64,000 bases of DNA from Betaproteobacteria bacterium. GTDB lineage: Bacteria > Pseudomonadota > Gammaproteobacteria > Burkholderiales > SG8-41. The translations under genes and the position numbers were made by a program. The stretch is from contig JAKFYK010000004.1 of assembly GCA_021730905.1 (NCBI GenBank), forward strand, positions 1-64,000. Direction: 5' to 3'. Shown one piece after another: positions 8,506 to 16,375 of the stretch (its first letter is position 1; each line of letters starts with the position of its first letter). The notes beneath the pieces are model-generated. The model was not told where the DNA came from, did not search any database, and saw only the letters and a program-made list of their open reading frames with translations.

Positions 8506-9477
8506 ATGTTGTTTAGAGCCTTGGTAGGCGTGTCGTCTTTGTTGCTAATGGTTGCCGGTGCAACGGCGCAGGAGTTTCCGACCAAGCAGGTTAGTCTGGC
8601 GGTGCCGTTTGCCGCAGGCGGGCCGACGGACACGCTCGCGCGCAATCTTGCGGTGGCGATGACCCAGCACCTCAAGCAGCAAGTGGTCATCGAAAACGTT
8701 GCAGGTGCAGGCGGTACCCTTGCCGCGAACCGCATAGCCAAGGCCAAGCCTGACGGCTACAGTCTGCTGATCGCGCATATCGGCATGGCCACGGCGCCGG
8801 CGTTGTATCGCAAGTTGCCGTACAACCCGCTCACCGATTACGAATACATTGGTCAGGTAGCCGACGTGCCGATGACGCTGATCGCCAAAACAGGATTGCC
8901 GCCGGACAACCTGACGGAACTGATCGCCTATGTAAAGAAAAACAAGGAAAAACTCAACCTCGGCAACGCGGGGCTGGGCGCGGCATCGCATCTGTGCGGT
9001 CTGCTGTTTATGTCGCGCATCGAGGCGGATATCGTGACGATACCGTACAACGGCACAGCGCCTGCGATGACGGCGTTGATGGGCGGGCAGATCGACCTGA
9101 TGTGCGATCAAACCACCAACACCACCGCACAAATCAAATCGGGTCGCGTGAAGGTGTATGGCACGACCACCAAAACGCGCGTGCCATCGCTGTCGATGGT
9201 GCCGACCATGGCCGAGCAAGGCATGAAAGATTTTGAAGTCTCGGTGTGGCATGGCGTCTATGCGCCCAAAGGCACGCCCAAGCCGGTGATCGACAAGCTG
9301 GTGGCGGCGCTGCAGGCGTCGGTGCAGGATGCCCAGTTCAAGTCCCGTATCGCCGAACTCGGCGCGCAAGCGGTGACGAAGGACAAGGCCACGCCGGAGT
9401 CGCTCGCCAAGCATCTCAAGGCGGAAATCGAAAAGTGGAGTCCGATTATCAAAAAGGCGGGTGTCTACGCAGACTGA
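8506..9477 (+). CDS. Bug/TctC family periplasmic tripartite tricarboxylate receptor
   Basis: This 323-residue receptor has a signal peptide (LFRALVGVSSLLLMVAGATAQ) and the family motifs EFPTKQVSLAVPFAAGGPTDTLARNL and ENVAGAGGTLAANRIAKAKPDGYSLL. The start at 8506 is secured by AGGAGGAG ten bases upstream. It heads the region of the molybdenum hydroxylase and UbiD genes, but a good terminator candidate (9510-9542) separates them. It is therefore probably its own transcription unit delivering the same kind of substrate. No TctAB membrane partners are visible. The ligand is unknown, and an aromatic or heteroaromatic carboxylate is a guess from context. Confidence 0.92.
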   Translation: MLFRALVGVSSLLLMVAGATAQEFPTKQVSLAVPFAAGGPTDTLARNLAVAMTQHLKQQVVIENVAGAGGTLAANRIAKAKPDGYSLLIAHIGMATAPALYRKLPYNPLTDYEYIGQVADVPMTLIAKTGLPPDNLTELIAYVKKNKEKLNLGNAGLGAASHLCGLLFMSRIEADIVTIPYNGTAPAMTALMGGQIDLMCDQTTNTTAQIKSGRVKVYGTTTKTRVPSLSMVPTMAEQGMKDFEVSVWHGVYAPKGTPKPVIDKLVAALQASVQDAQFKSRIAELGAQAVTKDKATPESLAKHLKAEIEKWSPIIKKAGVYAD

Positions 9478-9509
9478 GCGCAGACTAGGACTGTCGCGCG
9501 AAGTTCTGT

Positions 9510-9542
9510 CCCTCGCAGCCGTACGGCGCGGGGGATTTTTTT
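9510..9542 (+). terminator. Intrinsic terminator candidate after tctC
   Basis: CCCTCGC pairs with GCGCGGG (six of seven pairs) around a 9-nt loop, followed by GGA and seven T. It lies 33 bp after the TctC stop and would isolate that gene from the downstream hydroxylase operon. Confidence 0.55.
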
Positions 9543-9622
9543 GCGCGGGCTGCGGATTGCCTTTCATGTCGCCTGCCATTAGAGTAAGCGCCTTCCTCGG
9601 CCGCGGCACGGCAATAAAACGA

Positions 9623-9697
9623 ATGAAAATCTCCGGTGACATCACTTTGCATGAGCGCGGCGGCATGGTATTTTCCGCGCTGCAGGTTGCCGCATGA
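9623..9697 (+). pseudogene. Short frame resembling the N-terminus of CoxG (SRPBCC), possibly a remnant
   Basis: ATG at 9623 opens a 24-codon frame that begins MKISGDITLH and continues VFSALQ before stopping at 9697. CoxG proteins, the SRPBCC partners of molybdenum hydroxylases, commonly begin MKIxGxxTLxA and then VW/FxALxD. The frame ends in an ATGA overlap with the start of the FAD subunit, so it could still couple translation to that gene as a leader peptide. No further CoxG sequence follows. Chance resemblance cannot be excluded with so few residues. Confidence 0.4.
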
Positions 9698-10575
9698 CGC
9701 CGTTCGAACTTGCCGAACCGCGCACGCTGCGCGAGGCGGCTGAGCTGATCGATACGGATGATCCGTCGGTGCGCCCCATCGCCGGCGGCACCGCCCTGAT
9801 GCTGATGATGAAAGCGGGCATGTTCCAGCCGGTGAAGCTGGTGAGTCTGCGCGGCGTGGAAACATGCTACTCGGAAATTGGCGCCACGAATGATGGCGGC
9901 CTGCGCATCGGCGCGATGACGACGTTGACGGCGCTGGCGCACTCTGCCGCGGCGCTATCCGCCGCACCGGTGATTGTCCGGACGCTGAAAACATTGTCGA
10001 ACGTGCGCGTGCGCAACGTCGCCACGCTGGGTGGGCATCTGGCGCACGGCGATCCGCATATGGATTTGCCGCCAGTGATGATGGTGTTGGGCGCGCGAGT
10101 GCGGACGTTATTGCCCGCGGGCGATCGTACATCCGGCCTCGCGGGCGAACGCATGCTGGAAGTGGCGGATCTGTACGCCGGCTATTACGAAACTACGCTT
10201 GCACGCAACGAATTGATCGCCGACATTATCGTGCCGCCGCAGGCAGGCCGGCGCGCGGCTTACTGCAAGATCACGACGCGCGCCGCGGACGATTGGCCGA
10301 CGCTCGGCATCGCGGTGTCGCTGAAGATGGAGGATCACGTGATCACCGATGCGCGTCTGGTGGTGAGTGCGGCAACCGAAAAGCCGACACGGCTTGCTGC
10401 CGCGGAAGCGGTGCTGCGCGGCGCGCCGTTCGATCCGAAGACACTGGCGCGCTGCGGAGAAGCGGCTGCCGCGGAAGTGGAGATGGCGGCAGACATGCAC
10501 GGTTCGGCGTCGTACAAGCGCGAGTTGCTGCGGGTGTACGCGGCGCGTGCGGTGCGCATGGCGGCCAATACATAA
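9694..10575 (+). CDS. Xanthine-dehydrogenase-family FAD-binding subunit (medium, CoxM-like)
   Basis: This 293-residue FAD subunit belongs to a three-subunit molybdenum hydroxylase. FAD-contacting motifs are PIAGGTALMLMMKAG (about residues 28-42) and VRNVATLGGHLAHGDPHMDLPPVM (about 107-130), and a CO_deh_flav_C-type domain fills the C-terminus. It passes electrons from the 2Fe-2S subunit to an external acceptor. Gene order is medium-large-small, followed by a UbiD decarboxylase. The stop codon TAA is the first part of an AT-rich repeat that fills the whole 27-bp gap to the large subunit. Confidence 0.9.
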   Translation: MTPFELAEPRTLREAAELIDTDDPSVRPIAGGTALMLMMKAGMFQPVKLVSLRGVETCYSEIGATNDGGLRIGAMTTLTALAHSAAALSAAPVIVRTLKTLSNVRVRNVATLGGHLAHGDPHMDLPPVMMVLGARVRTLLPAGDRTSGLAGERMLEVADLYAGYYETTLARNELIADIIVPPQAGRRAAYCKITTRAADDWPTLGIAVSLKMEDHVITDARLVVSAATEKPTRLAAAEAVLRGAPFDPKTLARCGEAAAAEVEMAADMHGSASYKRELLRVYAARAVRMAANT

Positions 10576-10602
10576 GTATTTGTTTTTATTTATTATTTTA
10601 TC
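10573..10602 (+). repeat. AT-rich dispersed repeat, copy 2, forming the whole intergenic linker
   Basis: TAAGTATTTGTTTTTATTTA plus a further AT tail runs from the FAD-subunit stop codon to the ATG of the molybdenum subunit. It leaves no Shine-Dalgarno sequence for the downstream gene. It is the clearest copy of the window-wide family. Confidence 0.75.
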
Positions 10603-12891
10603 ATGACAAGGCACACGAGCACGATCGGACGTTCGCTGCCGCGACTCGAGGCGCGGGCAAAGGTCACCGGCCGTGCCGAGTACGTGCACAACCTGCGCGT
10701 GCCCGGCATGTTGCACGCAAAAGTGTTTCGCAGCAGCGTGGCGCATGGGCGCATCCGCGCGATTGATGTTGCCGCTGCGCGTGCCATGCCCGGCGTGTTC
10801 GCGGTGTACACCGGCGAGGACATCCGCAAGATGATCGCCGAACCATACTACGGCCCGGCGTTTCATGACCAGCCGATACTGGCGCTCGACAAGGTGCGCC
10901 ATGTGGGCGAACCGGTGGCGGTGGTGCTGGCCGCCGACGCGCACGTGGCGGACAACGCCGCGCAAACCATCGTTGCCGAATATGACGAACTGCCCGCAGT
11001 GTATGACGAAGTCGAGGCCATGACGTCGCGCGCCGTGGTGCACGAGGTGCTGAAGCCTGCGGGCACGTTTGCCGATCTCAAATACCTGAAGGACAAGCGC
11101 GATACCAATATCGCGCTGGACTTCCATTTGCGGCGCGGCGATGTGGCGAAAGCGTTTGCCGAGGCCGATCACGTGTTCGAGCACACCTTCCATACGCAGC
11201 AGGTGCTGCACCTGCCGCTGGAGCCTTTTGCCTGCGTAGCCGAGCCGTCGGGCGATCCGGCATCGGGCGCGTTGACGCTGCACAGTTCCACGCAAAGCCC
11301 GTCGTTCGTGCGCAGCGAAATCGCACGGCTGTTCGGCTGGCCCGACAACAGGGTGCGGGTGAAAGTGCCCTATCTGGGCGGCGGCTTCGGCGCCAAGGTT
11401 TACGTCAAATCCGAAGCGCTGGCGGCAGTGTGCGCGATGCTGGCATGCCGCCCGGTGAAATATGCGCTGACGATGGAGGAGCAGTTCTACATGATCACCA
11501 AGCACGCCACGACGCTGCGCATCAAAAGTGGTGTCGCACGCGACGGGCGTATTTCCGCGCGCGAGTGCGAAGTGTGGTGGAACGGCGGCGCGTATGCGGA
11601 CATCGGCCCGCGTGTCACGCAGAAATCGGGCTTCACTGCAGCGGGGCCGTACGACATCGACAACGTGCATATCGATTCGTACGCGCTCTATACCAATTTG
11701 CCGCCGGCGGGTGCGCTGCGCGGCTTTGGCATACCGCAACTGGTATGGGCGTACGAGAGCCATACCGACATGATCGCGCGCGAACTCAAAATCGATCCGC
11801 TTGCGCTCCGCCGCAAGAACCTGCTGCGCGAAGGCCGTCCGCAGGCGACGGGCACGCCGATGCGCGATGCGGCGCTCGATCTGGTACTGGAGCGTTTGGC
11901 CGCTCGCATGCAATGGGACCGGCCCTTTGATAAAGGCAGCGGCACAATCAAACGCGGACGCGGTATCGCCATCGGTTTCAAGGCGAGTATTTCGCCGACG
12001 ACTTCGATGGCCATCGTCAATCTCGCCGCCGACGGCAGTTGCAGCCTGTACTCCAGCACCGTGGATATGGGGCAGGGCTCGGACACGGCGATGGCGCAAA
12101 TGGTGTCCGAGGTGATGGGCGTGCCGATGGAGAAAATCACGGTGGTGCATCCCGACACCGATGTCACGCCGTACGACATGGCCACGCTCGGCTCGCGTTC
12201 GACCTACCACATGGGCCACGCGGTGAAGAACGCCGCCGAGGATGCGCGCGACAAGCTGTATGCGCTGGCGCGTGACGTGGGTTTGTCTGCCGAGACCACG
12301 CCCATCCCGGAGATTTTCCGCAAGAAATACGGCATGCTTGCCGGCAATATCGTCGGCATCGGGAGTTTTATCCCGCCGTACACGCCGCCCGATGCCAAAG
12401 GCCAGACCGATAACGCCACGCCGTTCTGGATGATCGGCGCCACCGGCGCGGAGATCGAGGTCGATGCCGAAACCGGCGAGTTCAGGGTGACACGCCTGGT
12501 GAACCTGGTGGATGTGGGCAAGGCTATCAACCCCGCCATCGTCGAGACGCAGATTTCCGGCGCGACGGTGATGCAGCTCGGGTTCACGCTGACGGAGCGC
12601 ATGGAGTTCCAGGCAGGGCAGGTCACCAATGCCTCGCTTGCCCATTACAAGATTCCGGGCATGCGCGATATTCCGCGCGTGATGGAAAATGAAGCGGTTG
12701 ATGCCAATCAGAAAAGCGGTCCGTTCGGCGCCAAAGGCGTGGGTGAGAGCGGCACCTTCGGCGTGTCGCCGGCCATTGCCAATGCGATAGACGATGCCGT
12801 GGGCGTGCGGCTGACCCGTTTGCCGCTCACCGCCGAGGCCGTGTACCGCGCGTTGCGTGCCAAAGCGGGCAGCCCGCTCAAGGACGATTAA
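10603..12891 (+). CDS. Xanthine-dehydrogenase-family molybdopterin-binding (large) subunit
   Basis: This 762-residue catalytic subunit hydroxylates its substrate at a molybdenum-cytosine- or molybdopterin-dinucleotide centre. Visible motifs are the N-terminal a/b hammerhead (GRAEYVHNLRVPGMLHAKVFRS), PYLGGGFGAKVYVKSEALAA, GALRGFGIPQ, VDMGQGSDTAMAQM and the catalytic-glutamate motif GAKGVGESGTFGVSPAIANAI. The AYxCSFR active-site loop of true aerobic CO dehydrogenase is absent and replaced by RGFG. It is thus a hydroxylase of the xanthine, 4-hydroxybenzoyl-CoA or N-heteroaromatic kind, not CoxL proper. No Shine-Dalgarno sequence precedes the ATG, only the AT-rich repeat. The substrate is unknown, and the adjoining UbiD suggests an aromatic or heteroaromatic acid. 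Confidence 0.92.
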   Translation: MTRHTSTIGRSLPRLEARAKVTGRAEYVHNLRVPGMLHAKVFRSSVAHGRIRAIDVAAARAMPGVFAVYTGEDIRKMIAEPYYGPAFHDQPILALDKVRHVGEPVAVVLAADAHVADNAAQTIVAEYDELPAVYDEVEAMTSRAVVHEVLKPAGTFADLKYLKDKRDTNIALDFHLRRGDVAKAFAEADHVFEHTFHTQQVLHLPLEPFACVAEPSGDPASGALTLHSSTQSPSFVRSEIARLFGWPDNRVRVKVPYLGGGFGAKVYVKSEALAAVCAMLACRPVKYALTMEEQFYMITKHATTLRIKSGVARDGRISARECEVWWNGGAYADIGPRVTQKSGFTAAGPYDIDNVHIDSYALYTNLPPAGALRGFGIPQLVWAYESHTDMIARELKIDPLALRRKNLLREGRPQATGTPMRDAALDLVLERLAARMQWDRPFDKGSGTIKRGRGIAIGFKASISPTTSMAIVNLAADGSCSLYSSTVDMGQGSDTAMAQMVSEVMGVPMEKITVVHPDTDVTPYDMATLGSRSTYHMGHAVKNAAEDARDKLYALARDVGLSAETTPIPEIFRKKYGMLAGNIVGIGSFIPPYTPPDAKGQTDNATPFWMIGATGAEIEVDAETGEFRVTRLVNLVDVGKAINPAIVETQISGATVMQLGFTLTERMEFQAGQVTNASLAHYKIPGMRDIPRVMENEAVDANQKSGPFGAKGVGESGTFGVSPAIANAIDDAVGVRLTRLPLTAEAVYRALRAKAGSPLKDD

Positions 12892-13374
12892 GTGCCGATG
12901 AATACGACACGCACCATCCAATTCACGCTCAACGGCGAACCCATTACCGCGCAAATTGGCACGCATCAGCACTTGATTGAAGTGCTGCAGGACCGCGGTC
13001 TTACCGGCGCACGCGAGAGTTGCGCGCAGGGCTTGTGCGGTTGCTGCACGGTGCTGGTGAATGACACGGCGGTTTCGGGCTGCCTGTATCTGGCGGCATT
13101 CGCCGACGGTGCGGCGGTGCGCACCATCGAGCATCTGCCCCAGGGCAAACTCGATGCGGTGCAGGAAGCCTTCATCGAATGCGGTGCGTTTCAATGCGGG
13201 TATTGCACGCCGGGATTCATCCTGATGACGCGGCAACTGCTGGATGAACATGCCGATCCGTCCGAAGACGATATCCGTCATTACCTGTCGGGTAATCTTT
13301 GCCGCTGCGCGGCGTATCCCGAAATCATCAGGGCGGTTAAACTGGCGGCGATGAAACGCAAAGGTGAAAGATGA
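12892..13374 (+). CDS. 2Fe-2S iron-sulfur subunit of the molybdenum hydroxylase (small, CoxS-like)
   Basis: This is the small subunit, of about 160 residues, with two 2Fe-2S clusters. The N-terminal plant-ferredoxin-type cluster is CAQGLCGCCTVLVN plus a later Cys. The C-terminal helical cluster is CGAFQCGYCTPGF with LSGNLCRCAAYPEI. It relays electrons between molybdenum and FAD. GTG at 12892 directly follows the large-subunit stop and has AGGA seven bases upstream. ATG at 12898 is an alternative start that shortens the protein by two residues. The end overlaps the UbiD gene by four bases (ATGA), implying translational coupling of hydroxylase and decarboxylase. Confidence 0.92.
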   Translation: MPMNTTRTIQFTLNGEPITAQIGTHQHLIEVLQDRGLTGARESCAQGLCGCCTVLVNDTAVSGCLYLAAFADGAAVRTIEHLPQGKLDAVQEAFIECGAFQCGYCTPGFILMTRQLLDEHADPSEDDIRHYLSGNLCRCAAYPEIIRAVKLAAMKRKGER

Positions 13375-14825
13375 CGCGTGGCGCCGGCAATCCGCTGGAT
13401 TTACGCGCATGGCTGGATGCCGCGCGCAAACTCGGCGAGTTGAAGGATGTGCGAGGCGCGGACTGGAACCTCGAACTTGGCGCGATCAGCGAACTCAATG
13501 TCAAAATCGATTCCGCGCCGGCGTTGCTGTTCGATGACATCAAAGGCTATGCGCAGGGTTTTCGTGTGCTGACCTGCACTACCAGCAGCCCGGCGCGCCT
13601 GTCCAGCATTTTGCGCCTGGGCGACGAACGCACGCACAGCGGTGTGGTTCACAAACTGCGTGGCCGTCCCAAAGACTGGCAAACGGACACGCCGAAATTC
13701 GAACCGGTCGTCGCCGAAAAAGGCCCGATATTCGAGAACATTCAGTCGGGTGATGCGGTCAACCTTGGCGCATTTCCTGCGCCGTTGTGGCACGAGAAAG
13801 ATGGCGGGCGCTACATCGGCACCGGCTGCATGGTGGTGACGCGCGATCTCGACAGCGATTGGGTGAATGTCGGCGCGTATCGGGTGATGATTCACGACCG
13901 CAACACCGTCGGCCTCGACATGATTCCCGGTAAGCACGGCGCGATCCAGTACGACAAGCACATGAAGGCTAACAAACCGTTTCCGGTGGCGATCGTGTGT
14001 GGCGCCGATCCGCTCGGCTATCTGATCGCCGGCATCGAAGTGCCGTTTGGCATGTGCGAATACAACTACATCGGTTCCATCCTCGGTGAGCCGGTGTCGG
14101 TAGTACGCGGCGAGGTTACCGGGCTGCCGTTTCCGAGTGGTGCCGAGCTGGTGCTCGAAGGCTGGGCGCATCCGGGTGACGAGCGCATCGAAGGACCATT
14201 TGGGGAATTTCACGGCTACTACCCGGGCAAGGCGGCGACTGCGCCAGCGGTGAAGATCGAGAAAATTTATTTCAGAAATAATCCGATCATCGTCGGCAGT
14301 CCGCCCGCGAAGCCGCCCAACGATTATTCTTATTCCAAAGCGGTGATGCGCTCGGCGCTGCTGCTCGACGCGCTGGCGGCGGCGGGCGTGCCCGATGTGC
14401 AAAATGTGTGGGCGCATGAAATCGGCGGTGCGCGCATGTTCAACGTGGTGGCTATCAAACAGCGCTACGCGGGACACGCGCGTCAGGCCGGACATATTCT
14501 CAGTCAATGTGGCGTCGGTGCGTACATGTCGCGTTATTCGGTGGTAGTCGATGAGGATATCGATCCATCCAATCTGCAGGAAGTGATGTGGGCGGTAGCC
14601 ACGCGCACCGATCCCGACATCGACATCGACATCATCAAGCGTGGCATGGGCTCGAAGAACGATCCGATGTCGATTGCTTATCCGTATAATGCGCCGCTGG
14701 CGTCGAAAGCAGTGATCGATGCGTGCCGGCCCTATGATTTTCTCAAAACATTCCCGGAAGTGGCCGAGGCGAGCAAGGCGTTGCAGGATGAGGTGCGGGC
14801 GAAGTGGAAAGTGCTTTTTAAGTGA
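13371..14825 (+). CDS. UbiD-family prenylated-FMN-dependent decarboxylase
   Basis: This 484-residue UbiD-type enzyme belongs to a family that reversibly decarboxylates aromatic, heteroaromatic or alpha,beta-unsaturated acids using prenyl-FMN made by UbiX. Conserved segments include GAYRVMIHDRNTVGLDM, the glutamate motif EGPFGEFHGYY (E274 and E279), and GSPPAKPPNDYSYSKAVMRS. Its start overlaps the hydroxylase small-subunit stop (ATGA), so it is the last gene of that operon. No ubiX-like gene is in the window, so prFMN must come from elsewhere. The pairing suggests hydroxylation followed by decarboxylation of one ring, or the reverse (inference). Confidence 0.9.
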   Translation: MTRGAGNPLDLRAWLDAARKLGELKDVRGADWNLELGAISELNVKIDSAPALLFDDIKGYAQGFRVLTCTTSSPARLSSILRLGDERTHSGVVHKLRGRPKDWQTDTPKFEPVVAEKGPIFENIQSGDAVNLGAFPAPLWHEKDGGRYIGTGCMVVTRDLDSDWVNVGAYRVMIHDRNTVGLDMIPGKHGAIQYDKHMKANKPFPVAIVCGADPLGYLIAGIEVPFGMCEYNYIGSILGEPVSVVRGEVTGLPFPSGAELVLEGWAHPGDERIEGPFGEFHGYYPGKAATAPAVKIEKIYFRNNPIIVGSPPAKPPNDYSYSKAVMRSALLLDALAAAGVPDVQNVWAHEIGGARMFNVVAIKQRYAGHARQAGHILSQCGVGAYMSRYSVVVDEDIDPSNLQEVMWAVATRTDPDIDIDIIKRGMGSKNDPMSIAYPYNAPLASKAVIDACRPYDFLKTFPEVAEASKALQDEVRAKWKVLFK

Positions 14826-14829
14826 ATGA

Positions 14830-14883
14830 GTGAAGGAGTGAAGATGCGAATGGGGTACCGTCTTTACCCATTCACCCCTTCAC
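14830..14883. repeat. Imperfect palindrome, GTGAAGG/GGTACC family, copy 1
   Basis: The left arm GTGAAGGAGTGAA and the right arm (reverse complement GTGAAGGGGTGAATGGG) flank a centre containing GGGGTACC. It begins four bases after the UbiD stop, as a terminator would, but no T run follows. It shares arm units and centre with the palindrome at 16303-16375. Confidence 0.6.
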
Positions 14884-14901
14884 GAATCCAAAGGAGAACC
14901 T

Positions 14902-15861
14902 GTGAAGCAACTACTGACTCTACTGGCTATGACTTTGCCGTTTGCGGCAACGGCGCAGGACTTCCCGACAAAATCCATCCGCGTACTGGTGTCTTTCGCG
15001 CCAGGTGGGGTGGTAGATACTTCGACGCGCATTGTCACCGGCAAGATTACCGAGGCGCTGGGCTGGCAGTTCGTGGTGGATAACCGTCCGGGGGCCAATG
15101 GTTTCATAGGCGCGGCGGCGGCGGCGAAGGCGAACGCCGACGGCTACACCCTGCTGTCGGCGCACACCGGCGAATTCGCGGTGAATCCGGTGATGTTCAA
15201 GAGCTTGCCCTACGATCCCGAAAAATCGTTTCTGCCGGTCATCATGCTGAGCGATGCGCCGATGCTGATCGTGGTGAACATCCAGTCGCCGATCAACAGC
15301 ATCAAAGACTTGATCGCGGCGGCGCGCGCCAAACCGGGTGTGGTGACCTTCGGTTCGCCCGGCACCGGTTCGGTGAATCACATGGCGAGCGAATGGCTGG
15401 CGGCGGCAGCAGGCGTGAAAATGGTGCATGTGCCGTACAAGGGTGGCGCGCCGGCGGTAGTCGCGGTGGCAACCAATGATGTGACATTTACCATCGCCGG
15501 CATGCCCGGCGTGTCGCCGCACTTGCAGGGCAAACGCGTCAAGGTGCTCGGCATTACCACCGCCAAGCGCTCGCCGCTGGTGCCCGACTACGCTACGGCG
15601 CAGGAGATGGGAGTCGCTGGTGTTGATGCGTCGATCTGGGTGGGTTTTTTCGTGCCCGCTGGCACACCACAGACCGTCATTAACAAGCTCTACAACGCGT
15701 CGGCGGATGCGTTGAAGCGCCCCGAAGTTAAAGAGCGCCTCGCCGTGGTGGGCGGTGCCGAGGCTGTGGCAACAGCGAGCGCTGCGTTCAATACGCGTAT
15801 CGCCAGCGACATCGAGCGCTACAAAAAAGTGGCGCAGCAGGTCGGAATCAAGCCCGAATAA
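14902..15861 (+). CDS. Bug/TctC family periplasmic tripartite tricarboxylate receptor
   Basis: This 319-residue receptor starts at GTG with AAGGAG seven bases upstream. The signal peptide (QLLTLLAMTLPFAATAQ) is followed by DFPTKSIRVLVSFAPGGVVDTSTRIV and DNRPGANGFIGAAAAAKANADGYTLL. It lies directly downstream of the hydroxylase-UbiD operon and upstream of a cytochrome c, all on the same strand, which makes it the best candidate to capture the substrate of that pathway. No TctAB permease is adjacent. The palindrome in front of it may partly insulate it from the upstream operon. Confidence 0.92.
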   Translation: MKQLLTLLAMTLPFAATAQDFPTKSIRVLVSFAPGGVVDTSTRIVTGKITEALGWQFVVDNRPGANGFIGAAAAAKANADGYTLLSAHTGEFAVNPVMFKSLPYDPEKSFLPVIMLSDAPMLIVVNIQSPINSIKDLIAAARAKPGVVTFGSPGTGSVNHMASEWLAAAAGVKMVHVPYKGGAPAVVAVATNDVTFTIAGMPGVSPHLQGKRVKVLGITTAKRSPLVPDYATAQEMGVAGVDASIWVGFFVPAGTPQTVINKLYNASADALKRPEVKERLAVVGGAEAVATASAAFNTRIASDIERYKKVAQQVGIKPE

Positions 15862-15938
15862 TACAGGGCCAGCATACAAATATTGACGATGCCATCGAGC
15901 CGCGACAGAATCGGCATCACGATAATCGGGGAGTGTTC

Positions 15939-16298
15939 ATGAACCGCAAGCCAGTGTTGATCGCCGCGTGCCTTGCCGGATTATCCGGCATGTCGTCCGC
16001 GCAGGAACTGCCTGCGGACGATGCCGCGCGCGGATACAAAGCCTACACGCATCACCTTTGCGACACCTGCCACGGCACCGTGGGTCAAGGCGGCGAGCGC
16101 GGCGCCGGGCCGAGGATCGCGCCGGGTGTGTGGCCGTATCCGGCTTTCGCACAGCAGGTGCGCAAACCGCGCCTGGTGATGATTCCCTATAGCGAAAAAA
16201 CGCTGCCCGAGCAGGAACTTGTTGATATGCACGCGTATCTGCGTACGATCAAAAATCCAGCGGCGGCGAAGGACGTGCCGCTGTTGAAGGATTTTTGA
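15939..16298 (+). CDS. Small periplasmic c-type cytochrome
   Basis: This 119-residue protein has a signal peptide (about residues 1-22, ending SSAQE) and one heme c site, CDTCH, at about residues 41-45. The central VGQGGERGAGPRIAPGVWPYPAFAQQVR segment and a C-terminal helix (PEQELVDMHAYLRTIKN) resemble class I cytochromes that pair with dehydrogenases. ATG at 15939 follows GGGGAG, and the GTG two codons earlier is less likely. Placed after the molybdenum hydroxylase, UbiD and TctC, it may be the electron acceptor of a periplasmic step or of the nearby Tat-signal ThDP enzyme. That role is inference. Confidence 0.85.
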   Translation: MNRKPVLIAACLAGLSGMSSAQELPADDAARGYKAYTHHLCDTCHGTVGQGGERGAGPRIAPGVWPYPAFAQQVRKPRLVMIPYSEKTLPEQELVDMHAYLRTIKNPAAAKDVPLLKDF

Positions 16299-16302
16299 GT
16301 CT

Positions 16303-16375
16303 GTGAAGGCGTGAATGTGTAAAGGCGTGAATGGGGTACCCCCTTTACGCCTTCACTCCTTCACGTTTCACCGGG
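16303..16375. repeat. Imperfect palindrome, GTGAAGG/GGTACC family, copy 2
   Basis: Arms are built of repeated GTGAAGGCGTGAA-like units around the centre GGGGTACCCC. The palindrome fills the gap between the convergent cytochrome and ThDP-enzyme stop codons, so it could act as a bidirectional terminator hairpin. It is nearly the same in design as 14830-14883. Confidence 0.65.

Noticed and set aside
8545-9942. A 465-codon open frame on the minus strand
   Set aside because: It is antisense to tctC, composed mostly of Arg/His/Gln-rich low-complexity sequence, and lacks a ribosome-binding site or any family motif.
10603-12891. Annotation of the hydroxylase as aerobic CO dehydrogenase (coxL)
   Set aside because: The AYxCSFR active-site loop of form I CoxL is missing. 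The RGFG loop points to another substrate of the xanthine dehydrogenase family.
10108-13410. A 1100-codon open frame on the minus strand
   Set aside because: It lies antisense to the whole molybdenum-hydroxylase operon, is rich in His and Arg, shows no domain, and is explained by the codon bias of the GC-rich genes on the other strand.
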